Source of the DNA: Claveliimonas stercoravium
GTDB lineage: Bacteria; Bacillota; Clostridia; Lachnospirales; Lachnospiraceae
Length of the DNA: 5,448 nucleotides
Direction: 5' to 3'
NCBI GenBank assembly: GCA_019117345.1
Contig: DWZW01000079.1
Location: forward strand, 1-5,448
The position numbers were made by a program, and so were the translations under genes. The notes under the pieces are model-generated. The model was not told where the DNA came from. It was given only the letters and a program-made list of their open reading frames with translations, and ran no database searches. Below are positions 1-5,448 of this stretch, in pieces. Each line of letters starts with the position of its first letter. Position 1 is the stretch's first letter.

Positions 1-1388
1 TCCTTAGCGGAAACATTTACAATACCGTTTGCATCAATATCGAATGTAACTTCGATCTGCGGGATTCCGCGCGGTGCCGGCGGGATTCCGTCCAGTCTGA
101 ACTGGCCGAGGGACTTGTTGTCTCTTGCGAACTGTCTCTCACCCTGTACCACATTGATGTCAACAGCTGTCTGGTTGTCTGCCGCTGTGGAGAAGATCTG
201 GCTCTTCTTTGTAGGAATTGTTGTATTTCTCTCGATCAGCCTTGTAGCGACACCGCCCATTGTCTCGATGGAAAGGGACAGCGGAGTAACATCCAGAAGA
301 AGGATGTCACCTGCGCCGGCGTCTCCGGAAAGCTTTCCGCCCTGGATGGAAGCACCAAGTGCCACGCACTCGTCAGGGTTCAGGGATTTGCTGGGCTCTT
401 TGCCTGTGAGCTGTTTTACCTTGTCCTGTACAGCCGGGATACGTGTGGAACCGCCTACCAGCAGTACCTGACCCAGCTCAGAAGCTGTGATACCAGCATC
501 GGAGAGAGCTCTCTGTACAGGCTCTGCTGTCTTCTCCACCAGGTCGTGTGTCAGCTCGTCAAATTTTGCTCTTGTAAGGTTCATATCAAAGTGCTTCGGT
601 CCCTCAGCTGTAGCTGTGATGAACGGAAGGTTGATGTTTGTTGTTGTAGCGGAGGAGAGCTCTTTCTTTGCTTTCTCAGCCGCCTCTTTCAGTCTCTGGA
701 GAGCCATCTTGTCTGTGGAAAGGTCAACGCCTTCCATTCTCTTGAACTCAGAGATCATATAGTCTGTGATCTTCTGGTCGAAGTCATCACCGCCCAGTCT
801 GTTGTTTCCGGCTGTGGAGAGGACTTCGATGACACCGTCGCCGATCTCGATGATAGATACATCGAATGTACCGCCGCCGAGGTCATATACCATGATCTTC
901 TGCTCTTTTTCATTGTCAAGGCCGTATGCCAGGGCTGCTGCTGTAGGCTCGTTGATGATACGTTTTACATCCAGGCCTGCGATCTTGCCGGCATCTTTTG
1001 TAGCCTGGCGCTGAGCGTCATTGAAGTAAGCAGGAACTGTGATGACAGCCTCTGTCACTTTCTCTCCAAGGTATCCCTCCGCGTCAGCTTTCAGCTTCTG
1101 AAGGATCATAGCGGAAATCTCCTGCGGAGAATATTTCTTTCCGTCAATCTCTACCTTGTAATCTGTTCCCATCTCTCTCTTGATAGAAGAAATTGTCTTC
1201 TCAGCGTTTGTGACTGCCTGGCGTTTTGCAGGCTCACCTACCAGACGCTCTCCCGTCTTTGTGAATGCAACTACAGACGGTGTTGTTCTTGCGCCTTCTG
1301 TATTAGCGATGACTACCGGCTGTCCGCCTTCCATTACGGCAACACAACTGTTCGTTGTACCTAAGTCAATACCAATGATTTTTCCCAT
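1..1388 (-). CDS. dnaK: DnaK (Hsp70) chaperone, C-terminal end missing
   Basis: This gene encodes the ATP-dependent cytoplasmic chaperone Hsp70, which binds exposed hydrophobic stretches of unfolded proteins and cycles with DnaJ and GrpE. The visible 462 codons start at an ATG preceded by AGGAGG at 1398-1403 with 9 nt spacing. The ATPase domain shows the phosphate-1 loop GIDLGTTNSC (residues 6-15), NEPTAAALAYG (146-156), the phosphate-2 loop YDLGGGTFDVS (168-178) and the adenosine motif LLVGGSTRIP (309-318). The hydrophobic interdomain linker DILLLDVTP is at 361-369, followed by most of the beta-sandwich substrate-binding domain, up to VSAK at the window edge. The helical lid is off the edge; family members in Firmicutes are about 610-620 residues. 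Around residues 70-90 the protein lacks the extra segment that E. coli DnaK carries, a known Gram-positive trait. It is the third gene of the operon, 44 nt after grpE, and dnaJ may follow outside the window. Regulation is expected through the HrcA/CIRCE pair upstream of hrcA. Confidence 0.98.
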   Translation of the reverse strand, partial: MGKIIGIDLGTTNSCVAVMEGGQPVVIANTEGARTTPSVVAFTKTGERLVGEPAKRQAVTNAEKTISSIKREMGTDYKVEIDGKKYSPQEISAMILQKLKADAEGYLGEKVTEAVITVPAYFNDAQRQATKDAGKIAGLDVKRIINEPTAAALAYGLDNEKEQKIMVYDLGGGTFDVSIIEIGDGVIEVLSTAGNNRLGGDDFDQKITDYMISEFKRMEGVDLSTDKMALQRLKEAAEKAKKELSSATTTNINLPFITATAEGPKHFDMNLTRAKFDELTHDLVEKTAEPVQRALSDAGITASELGQVLLVGGSTRIPAVQDKVKQLTGKEPSKSLNPDECVALGASIQGGKLSGDAGAGDILLLDVTPLSLSIETMGGVATRLIERNTTIPTKKSQIFSTAADNQTAVDINVVQGERQFARDNKSLGQFRLDGIPPAPRGIPQIEVTFDIDANGIVNVSAK

Positions 1389-1432
1389 GATCTTATTCCT
1401 CCTGTTATATTTTAATTTTACTTGTCAGCTTT

Positions 1433-2131
1433 CTAGTTTGCCACCTTCACCATGCTGTGTCTCACAACACTGTCACGGTACATGTAGCCCTTCTGGAATT
1501 CCTCGGCTACTATATTTTCACCCAGTTCCTCGTCCTCCACGTGCATTACTGCGTTGTGGAAATCCGGGTTGAATTCCTGCCCCACCGCCTCGATAGGCTT
1601 CACGCCCATCTCATTCAGTGCGGTCATCATCTGTTTGTAGACCTTATCCATGCCCTGCATGAAGGGGTGGTCCTTCTCCTCCTCTTTCACCGCGTCCAGT
1701 CCTCTCTCAAAGCTGTCCACCACGGGGAGGATCTTCTCTATGATATCTTTCGCTCCAACCTCGTACATCTGGGATTTCTCCCTCTCTGTGCGCTTGCGGA
1801 AGTTATCAAACTCAGCCATCTGTCTTGTGAGCTTATCTGTCAGCTCCTCGATCTTCTCATCTTTTTTATCTTTCTTCTTTCTTCCAAAGAGCTTCTTTCC
1901 CTCGGCCTTGTCTTCCTCCGGGGAAGCCTCCTCAGACTCCTCCTGGCCGTCTGCTCCGGCCTTCTCCTCCTTCTCCCCGTCCTCAACGGGAATCTCGCCG
2001 TCACCAGGATCCCCCTGGGCGGAGGCGGTCTTCTTAGCCTCTTCCACGGCCTCCTTTACCATCTCCTCCTGGCTTTTTTCCTGTTTTACTTCTTCCTGAT
2101 TGTTTTTATTTTCTTCCAAGGGTCCATCCAC
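1433..2131 (-). CDS. grpE: GrpE nucleotide exchange factor for DnaK
   Basis: GrpE is a cytoplasmic dimer that releases ADP from DnaK and so resets the chaperone cycle. The 232-residue product has three parts. Residues 1-78 are very acidic and low in complexity, rich in Glu, and are followed by a Lys-rich stretch (79-93). A long helix likely to form the dimeric coiled coil runs over about 91-150 (DNFRKRTERE at 109-118). The C-terminal beta domain carries the family signature, from FNPDFHNAV (187-195) to GYMYRDSVVRHSMV (215-228). E. coli and B. subtilis GrpE are roughly 190-200 residues, so the extra length lies in the acidic N-terminus. The gene follows hrcA after only 5 nt, which suggests translational coupling. 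The start is uncertain: the GTG at 2131 is used here, but the in-frame TTG at 2117-2119 has better ribosome binding site spacing (see the separate entry). The function call is secure. Confidence 0.96.
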   Translation of the reverse strand: MDGPLEENKNNQEEVKQEKSQEEMVKEAVEEAKKTASAQGDPGDGEIPVEDGEKEEKAGADGQEESEEASPEEDKAEGKKLFGRKKKDKKDEKIEELTDKLTRQMAEFDNFRKRTEREKSQMYEVGAKDIIEKILPVVDSFERGLDAVKEEEKDHPFMQGMDKVYKQMMTALNEMGVKPIEAVGQEFNPDFHNAVMHVEDEELGENIVAEEFQKGYMYRDSVVRHSMVKVAN

Positions 2132-2135
2132 CTTT
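2128..2135 (-). promoter_or_regulatory. ribosome binding site that leaves the grpE start open
   Basis: The sequence AAAGGTGG is the only purine-rich Shine-Dalgarno-like stretch before grpE. It overlaps the GTG at 2129-2131, so it cannot serve that codon. It lies 8 nt before the in-frame TTG at 2117-2119, which would give a protein four residues shorter (228). The ATG at 2125-2127 is out of frame and opens only 13 codons. Either GTG initiation coupled to the hrcA stop or TTG initiation from this site is possible; the sequence alone does not decide. Confidence 0.45.
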
Positions 2136-2136
2136 C

Positions 2137-3180
2137 TTATTCTTTATTATGGAAAATCGCATCCAGCTCGCCCTGCAGGTGCTTCAGCGATTTCAGTACA
2201 TGCTCGTAATCCATCCGCTTCGGCCCGATGATACCTATCGTTCCCTTCATGCCGTCCCCCAATTCATAGGTGGCGGTGACGACACTGCAGTCCTTCATGG
2301 TCTGCACCGGCGTCTCGTCTCCGATATACACCTGGATGCCTGTGTTGTCCTCCTGGGAAAGGGTCTGCGTGACCAGCTCCGTGAGCTGCTGCTTCTCCTC
2401 AAAGGCACTGATGATCTCCTGTGCGCTCTTCTTGTCACTGAGCTCCGGATATTTGAAAATATTCGTGGCTCCGCTTGTGTAGATCTGCATATCCTCGTCT
2501 ACCTGGATAGCGTCCGCCACCGCGTCGAGCACATCGCTGATCACCGCGCTGTGGATGCCCGCCTGCTCCTTCAGCCTTGCTATCAGTCCCAGGTTGATCT
2601 CCTCAATGGACATACCGTTCAGCGTTGTGTTGAGCAGCATGTTCAGCTTCAGGAGATTTTCATTGCCAAGCGGCTCATCTACATTGATGATCTTGTTCTT
2701 GATAACATTTCCTCCAAGCACGATCACCGCAATGATCTGCTCATCGTCCACCTGGGAAAGCTGGATGAACTTCAGCTTGTTGGCGCTGTTCATGGGAGTG
2801 GAAACCATGGTCGCATAGTTGGTGTTTGCCGCCAGGACTCTTGCGGCCTGCTTCAGGAGCTGCTCCATCTTGTCTGCCTTATCCAGCATCTGCTCCTGCA
2901 TCTCATTGAGCTCCTGTTCCTTCTCCTCCATCAGCATATCCACATATAAGCGGTATCCCTTGTCGGAAGGGATCCTTCCCGCTGATGTATGGGGCTGCAG
3001 GATATATCCCAGCTCTTCCAGGTCCGCCATCTCATTGCGGATCGTCGCAGAGCTCAAGTTCAGGTCCGTGTATTTGGAAATGGTCCTGGAGCCTACCGGC
3101 TCGCCCGTCTCCAGATAGTTCTGGATGATCGCATGAAGGATTTTCAGTTTTCTCTCACCCAGCCTGTCTTTGACCTGCAT
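2137..3180 (-). CDS. hrcA: HrcA heat-inducible transcription repressor
   Basis: HrcA is a dimeric DNA-binding repressor that sits on CIRCE operators and shuts off class I heat-shock genes; in the known family the GroEL chaperonin keeps it active. The 347-residue product has an N-terminal winged helix (about 1-80) with the hallmark SSATIRNEMADLEELGYI (43-60) and PHTSAGRIPSDKGYRLYVD (63-81). A helical region follows (about 84-118), then the central GAF-like domain and the C-terminal GTIGIIGPKRMDY (313-325). The length is close to the 343 residues of B. subtilis HrcA. I chose the ATG at 3178-3180 because AAGGAGG lies 8 nt upstream. The in-frame GTG at 3208-3210, which adds ten residues, falls inside the CIRCE operator and has no ribosome binding site. 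It is the first gene of the operon and should be repressed by its own product. The stop is 5 nt before the grpE GTG. Confidence 0.97.
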   Translation of the reverse strand: MQVKDRLGERKLKILHAIIQNYLETGEPVGSRTISKYTDLNLSSATIRNEMADLEELGYILQPHTSAGRIPSDKGYRLYVDMLMEEKEQELNEMQEQMLDKADKMEQLLKQAARVLAANTNYATMVSTPMNSANKLKFIQLSQVDDEQIIAVIVLGGNVIKNKIINVDEPLGNENLLKLNMLLNTTLNGMSIEEINLGLIARLKEQAGIHSAVISDVLDAVADAIQVDEDMQIYTSGATNIFKYPELSDKKSAQEIISAFEEKQQLTELVTQTLSQEDNTGIQVYIGDETPVQTMKDCSVVTATYELGDGMKGTIGIIGPKRMDYEHVLKSLKHLQGELDAIFHNKE

Positions 3181-3188
3181 CCTTACTG

Positions 3189-3195
3189 CCTCCTT
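3189..3195 (-). promoter_or_regulatory. ribosome binding site fixing the hrcA start
   Basis: AAGGAGG lies 8 nt upstream of the ATG at 3178-3180, an ideal arrangement. It lies inside the longer open frame that begins with GTG at 3210, so it argues for the shorter 347-residue HrcA. Confidence 0.85.
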
Positions 3196-3203
3196 TTGTA
3201 TTG

Positions 3204-3230
3204 TTAGCACTCATTTTGTACGAGTGCTAA
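3204..3230. promoter_or_regulatory. CIRCE operator (HrcA binding site)
   Basis: This is a perfect 9-bp inverted repeat, TTAGCACTC, 9 nt, GAGTGCTAA, which matches the classical CIRCE consensus exactly in both arms. It begins about 14 nt downstream of the -10 box of the hrcA promoter, at or just after the expected transcription start, and ends 23 nt before the hrcA start codon. In the known system HrcA bound here blocks transcription of the hrcA-grpE-dnaK operon until heat shock. The repeat would also form a hairpin in the leader mRNA. Confidence 0.97.
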
Positions 3231-3244
3231 TCTCTACGGTTATT

Positions 3245-3273
3245 AATCTATCACTCTGGTTTTTATTTGTCAA
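3245..3273 (-). promoter_or_regulatory. sigma-A type promoter of the hrcA-grpE-dnaK operon
   Basis: A perfect -35 box TTGACA (3268-3273) is followed by a 17-nt AT-rich spacer and the -10 box TAGATT (3245-3250), which matches TATAAT at four of six positions. The expected transcription start is near 3238, so the CIRCE operator falls at the very start of the transcript and the hrcA leader is about 58 nt. The placement next to CIRCE supports the call. Confidence 0.82.
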
Positions 3274-3310
3274 CAGGATTTACAATTTTTTTATACTTTA
3301 CAGGAAATTT

Positions 3311-3339
3311 GTGAAAATTCTTATTTTATATGCTATACT
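3311..3339 (+). promoter_or_regulatory. probable promoter of the pseudouridine synthase gene
   Basis: An extended -10 element, TG, one base, TATACT (3331-3339; hexamer at 3334-3339), is preceded after a 17-nt spacer by the weak -35 box GTGAAA (3311-3316, four of six matches to TTGACA). The start of transcription would be near 3346, giving a GC-rich leader of about 94 nt before the ATG at 3440. It diverges from the heat-shock promoter and lies about 80 bp from the CIRCE operator, so control by HrcA is not expected. Confidence 0.55.
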
Positions 3340-3439
3340 CAGATTCTGACCACGCCTTCCCGCGGCGCGCAGAGGACCGGAGCTGCAGACCGGGCCGAGA
3401 GAAAAACAGGAGGTCAGGACCGAGAAGGAGGACAAAAGG

Positions 3440-4357
3440 ATGGACAGGACCATTTCATATATAATAGGGAATAAAGAGGACGGCCTTCGGGTGGAGCAGG
3501 TGCTCCGGCGGAAGGGCTACTCCCGCCAGAATCTTTCCTCCATAAAAAGGATGCCCGAGAGCATCCTTGTAAATGGTGTACCTTATTATATGCGCCGACA
3601 GGTCCAGGAGGGGGATACACTGACCGTGCGCATCCGCGAGGCCGGCGTCTCCGAAAAAATCCCGCCCATCCATCTGCCGCTGGATATCGTCTATGAGGAC
3701 GAGGACATCATCGTCCTCAACAAGCCCGCCGGCATGCCCGTCCATCCCTCCATGAACAACTACACAAACACCCTGGCCAATGCCCTGGCCTGGTACTACA
3801 AAGAGCAGGAAAAGCCCTTCATCTTCCGCTGCTCCAACCGGCTGGACCGGGACACCTCCGGCCTCACGGTGGTGGCGAAGCACCTGGTCAGCGCCGGCAT
3901 CCTCTCCACCATGACAGCAGAAAAGATCCTGGAGCGGGAGTATCTGGCCATTGTATCCGGACACGTATCCCCCTCCGCCGGCACCATCTGTGCCCCTTTA
4001 GCCCGCAAGGGCACCTCTATCATCGAGCGGATGGTGGATCTTGAAAAGGGGGAGGAGGCGGTCACTCACTATGAGACGCTGGGGCACTACGGTCCCCACA
4101 GCCTTGTAAAACTGAAGCTGGAAACCGGCCGCACCCACCAGATCCGGGTCCACATGCAGTATCTGGGCTATCCTCTCATCGGAGACTACCTGTACAATCC
4201 GGATATGACGCACATCGGCCGGCAGGCTCTCCACTCCCACCGGCTGTCCTTCCCCCATCCCATGACCGGGGAACCTATGGAATTCACTGCTCCTCTGCCG
4301 GAGGATATGCAGGAAGTGCTCCGGGTCACATCTTCCTCTCCCGCTTCAAAAGAGTAA
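3440..4357 (+). CDS. RluA-family RNA pseudouridine synthase with S4 domain
   Basis: The product is predicted to isomerise specific uridines in structured RNA (rRNA or tRNA) to pseudouridine in the cytoplasm; the target site cannot be read from the sequence. The 305-residue protein has an N-terminal S4 RNA-binding domain (about 14-66, with ILVNGVPYYMRRQVQEGDTL at 42-61). The RluA-type catalytic domain shows VLNKPAGMPVHPS (92-104), the active-site motif NRLDRDTSGL (133-142) with Asp136 as the catalytic residue, and LETGRTHQIRVHMQYLGYPL (227-246). The first residue of the motif is Asn where the textbook version has His; Arg-Leu-Asp is intact. The start is supported by AAGGAGG (3425-3431) with 8 nt spacing. 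It stands alone on this strand, diverging from hrcA and converging on the small gene at 4431. The family has several paralogues (RluA, RluC, RluD, B. subtilis YlyB/YjbO types), so I give no symbol. Confidence 0.94.
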   Translation: MDRTISYIIGNKEDGLRVEQVLRRKGYSRQNLSSIKRMPESILVNGVPYYMRRQVQEGDTLTVRIREAGVSEKIPPIHLPLDIVYEDEDIIVLNKPAGMPVHPSMNNYTNTLANALAWYYKEQEKPFIFRCSNRLDRDTSGLTVVAKHLVSAGILSTMTAEKILEREYLAIVSGHVSPSAGTICAPLARKGTSIIERMVDLEKGEEAVTHYETLGHYGPHSLVKLKLETGRTHQIRVHMQYLGYPLIGDYLYNPDMTHIGRQALHSHRLSFPHPMTGEPMEFTAPLPEDMQEVLRVTSSSPASKE

Positions 4358-4361
4358 AAAA

Positions 4362-4401
4362 AGAAGACCTCGGAGCCATTTTCTCTTCTCCGGGGTCTTC
4401 T
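4362..4401. terminator. shared bidirectional intrinsic terminator
   Basis: The arms AGAAGACCTCGGAG (4362-4375) and CTCCGGGGTCTTCT (4388-4401) pair over 14 bp, counting one T-G wobble, around a 12-nt loop. Read leftward, the hairpin is followed by an unbroken run of six T (4361-4356), a strong terminator for the small gene that ends at 4431. Read rightward, it starts 4 nt after the stop codon at 4357 and is followed only by CTTT, so termination of the pseudouridine synthase transcript may be less complete. Confidence 0.88.
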
Positions 4402-4430
4402 CTTTGCATGTCCGCTCTCAGCACGCTCTT

Positions 4431-4724
4431 TTAGCTCAGTTCGATCTTTGCAGCCTCCGCAGGGCGGAATTCGTTCTCCAGGTCGTAGATATTGTGGCCC
4501 GTCGACTCTCCCAGCACTCTCCCCTCCAGGGAATAGCAGCGGATAAAGCGCTTGGGGGCAACGCTGGACCAGTGTTCCACATCCCAGGTCATGTATCCGT
4601 CCTCATCTGACCTTTTCTCCTTCAGGTACAGATCCACCTGGCGTCCATCCTGCATGATCTTGATAAGCTCCTTGTAATCAGCAATCTCCACGTCTTCTTT
4701 TTTTACTGTGTCGTAAATCTTCAT
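4431..4724 (-). CDS. small hypothetical protein, 97 residues
   Basis: I do not recognise this protein. It is a real gene by signal: ATG at 4722-4724 with AGGAGG (4733-4738) 8 nt upstream, and a strong hairpin terminator 30 nt after the stop. The product is small, soluble-looking and rich in charged residues, with no signal peptide or membrane segment. The first half (1-40) mixes Lys and Glu/Asp and includes YKELIKIMQDGRQVDLYLKE (17-36). The middle holds two tryptophans in MTWDVEHWSSV (45-55). The second half, RFIRCYSLEGRVLGES (59-74), looks like alternating beta strands. There is one cysteine (Cys63), so no metal site of the Cys-pair kind. It follows the MOSC-MogA fusion gene on the same strand after 86 bp, but a possible own promoter in that gap makes a joint function doubtful. 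The annotation stays hypothetical protein. Confidence 0.82.
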   Translation of the reverse strand: MKIYDTVKKEDVEIADYKELIKIMQDGRQVDLYLKEKRSDEDGYMTWDVEHWSSVAPKRFIRCYSLEGRVLGESTGHNIYDLENEFRPAEAAKIELS

Positions 4725-4766
4725 CTCTCTCTCCTCCTGCCCTGCCCGGGCTGTCGTTCTAGCATC

Positions 4767-4795
4767 AGTTTACTCTCATCTGCCGCTAAAGACAA
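4767..4795 (-). promoter_or_regulatory. possible promoter of the small hypothetical gene
   Basis: TTGTCT (4790-4795) and TAAACT (4767-4772) each match the sigma-A hexamers at four of six positions and are 17 nt apart. The start would be near 4760, giving a short leader before the ATG at 4724. No terminator is visible between the upstream gene and this one, so read-through is also possible. This is a weak call made from spacing and context. Confidence 0.35.
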
Positions 4796-4810
4796 GCGGG
4801 AATTTTCTCT

Positions 4811-5448
4811 TTATTTTTCGTGATCGCGGGCACACTCCCGGGCCGTCCCCCGCAGGATCTCCAGTCCATGGTCCAGATGAGGAAGAAGATAGTCCAGCGC
4901 CTCTCTCACCGCCTTGGGGCTGCCAGGGAGATTGACGATCAACGTCCCGCCGCGGATGCCGGACACAGCCCGGCTGAACATAGCCCTTGGAGTGATGGAC
5001 ATGGAATAGTTCCGTATGGCCTGCGCGATCCCGTCAGCCATCCGGTCGCAGGCAGCGATGGTGGCTTCCGGTGTCAGGTCCCTGGGCGAAAAGCCGGTGC
5101 CCCCCGTGGTAAAGATCACATGGACCTGCCGCTGGTCCGCCAGACGGATGAGCTGGCTCTTCAGAGGTTCCACACCATCGGCCAGGAGCAGCTGCTCTTT
5201 GACCTCATAGCCCGCCTGCGCCAGCATCTCCGCCACCAGCGGGCCGCTCCTGTCCTCCCGTTCCCCCTTGGCTCCCTTGTCGCTGAGGGTGATCACAGCC
5301 GCGGTAAAAGGAAGGTCCGGCGCAGGCATCTCTGCTTGCACCTGGTCTCCCTTTTGGATGCGCCCCCCCTTTATCACCTGGGCAAACACGCCCTCTCTTG
5401 GCATGATGCAGTCCCCCATCTTCTTATATATTTCGCAGTGGCTGTGGC
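4811..5448 (-). CDS. MOSC domain fused to MogA/MoaB-type molybdopterin domain, N-terminus missing
   Basis: The frame stays open to the right edge, so the ATG at 5417-5419 is internal and the gene begins outside the window. The first visible part, CEIYKKMGDCIMPREGVFA then VIKGGRIQKGD, looks like the end of a MOSC domain, a sulfur/metal-handling fold found in molybdenum-cofactor enzymes. Counting from Met at 5419, residues about 37-190 form a MogA/MoaB domain: TLSDKGAKGEREDRSGP (44-60), TTGGTGFSPRDLTPEAT (104-120) and NLPGSPKAVREALD (163-176). MogA adenylates molybdopterin with ATP before molybdate insertion, and these motifs line its active site. MogA and MoaB share the fold, so which activity applies is inferred. 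The role is molybdenum (or tungsten) cofactor maturation in the cytoplasm. Other cofactor genes may lie upstream, beyond the edge. The stop is TAA at 4811-4813; no clear terminator follows. Confidence 0.9.
   Translation of the reverse strand, partial: HSHCEIYKKMGDCIMPREGVFAQVIKGGRIQKGDQVQAEMPAPDLPFTAAVITLSDKGAKGEREDRSGPLVAEMLAQAGYEVKEQLLLADGVEPLKSQLIRLADQRQVHVIFTTGGTGFSPRDLTPEATIAACDRMADGIAQAIRNYSMSITPRAMFSRAVSGIRGGTLIVNLPGSPKAVREALDYLLPHLDHGLEILRGTARECARDHEK

Noticed and set aside
546..1364. A long rightward open frame (272 codons) opposite dnaK
   Set aside because: It is the complement of a highly conserved DnaK sequence, has a Cys- and Leu-rich composition with no recognisable domain, and lacks a ribosome binding site. 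It is a shadow of the dnaK codon pattern.
1389..1432. A possible separate dnaK promoter in the AT-rich grpE-dnaK gap
   Set aside because: CTGACA is followed by TATAAC at only 13 nt, too short a spacer. There is no hairpin or second CIRCE, so the gap looks like a plain operon spacer with the dnaK ribosome binding site.
1457..2209. A rightward open frame (250 codons) rich in Leu and Phe opposite grpE, looking like a membrane protein
   Set aside because: The Leu-rich runs are simply the complement of the Glu and Lys codons (GAG, AAG) in the acidic GrpE. No start signals are present.
2149..2949. A rightward open frame (266 codons) opposite hrcA
   Set aside because: It is antisense to a full-length, well-conserved HrcA and has no family motif of its own.
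3455..3964. A leftward open frame (169 codons) opposite the pseudouridine synthase gene
   Set aside because: It mirrors the S4 and catalytic domains on the other strand, has no ribosome binding site, and its composition is that of a shadow frame.
4782..4799. A small inverted repeat (CCGCT, 7 nt, AGCGG) after the MOSC-MogA gene, taken as its terminator
   Set aside because: The stem is only about 5 bp and read leftward has no T tract after it. The T-rich tail lies on the other strand, where no gene ends.

Overview
The window looks like a core-genome segment of a Gram-positive anaerobe of the class Clostridia, most likely the family Lachnospiraceae. The reasons are the hrcA-grpE-dnaK order under a CIRCE element, a DnaK that lacks the Gram-negative insertion in its ATPase domain, strong AGGAGG ribosome binding sites, and the family-level look of the proteins. 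The genus cannot be settled by eye. No mobile element, CRISPR array, tRNA or rRNA is visible.

Left part (1-3273), read leftward: a class I heat-shock operon. A sigma-A type promoter (TTGACA, 17 nt, TAGATT) is followed at once by a perfect CIRCE operator. Then come hrcA (the repressor that binds CIRCE), grpE (nucleotide exchange factor) and dnaK (Hsp70), which runs off the left edge after 462 codons. HrcA represses its own operon. GrpE and DnaK form the chaperone machine with DnaJ, which is not in the window.

Middle part (3231-4405): a divergent intergenic region with a rightward promoter, then a rightward RluA-type RNA pseudouridine synthase gene with an S4 domain. It ends in a hairpin that also serves the converging gene from the right.

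Right part (4431-5448), read leftward: a gene cut by the right edge encodes the end of a MOSC domain fused to a MogA/MoaB-type molybdopterin-handling domain. After 86 bp comes a small gene for a 97-residue protein that I do not recognise, which ends at the shared terminator.

Nearly all of this is well-described housekeeping content, and I do not see evidence for an undescribed system. The items most worth a second look are the unknown 97-residue protein, the MOSC-MogA fusion, the ambiguous grpE start and the structured leader of the pseudouridine synthase gene.
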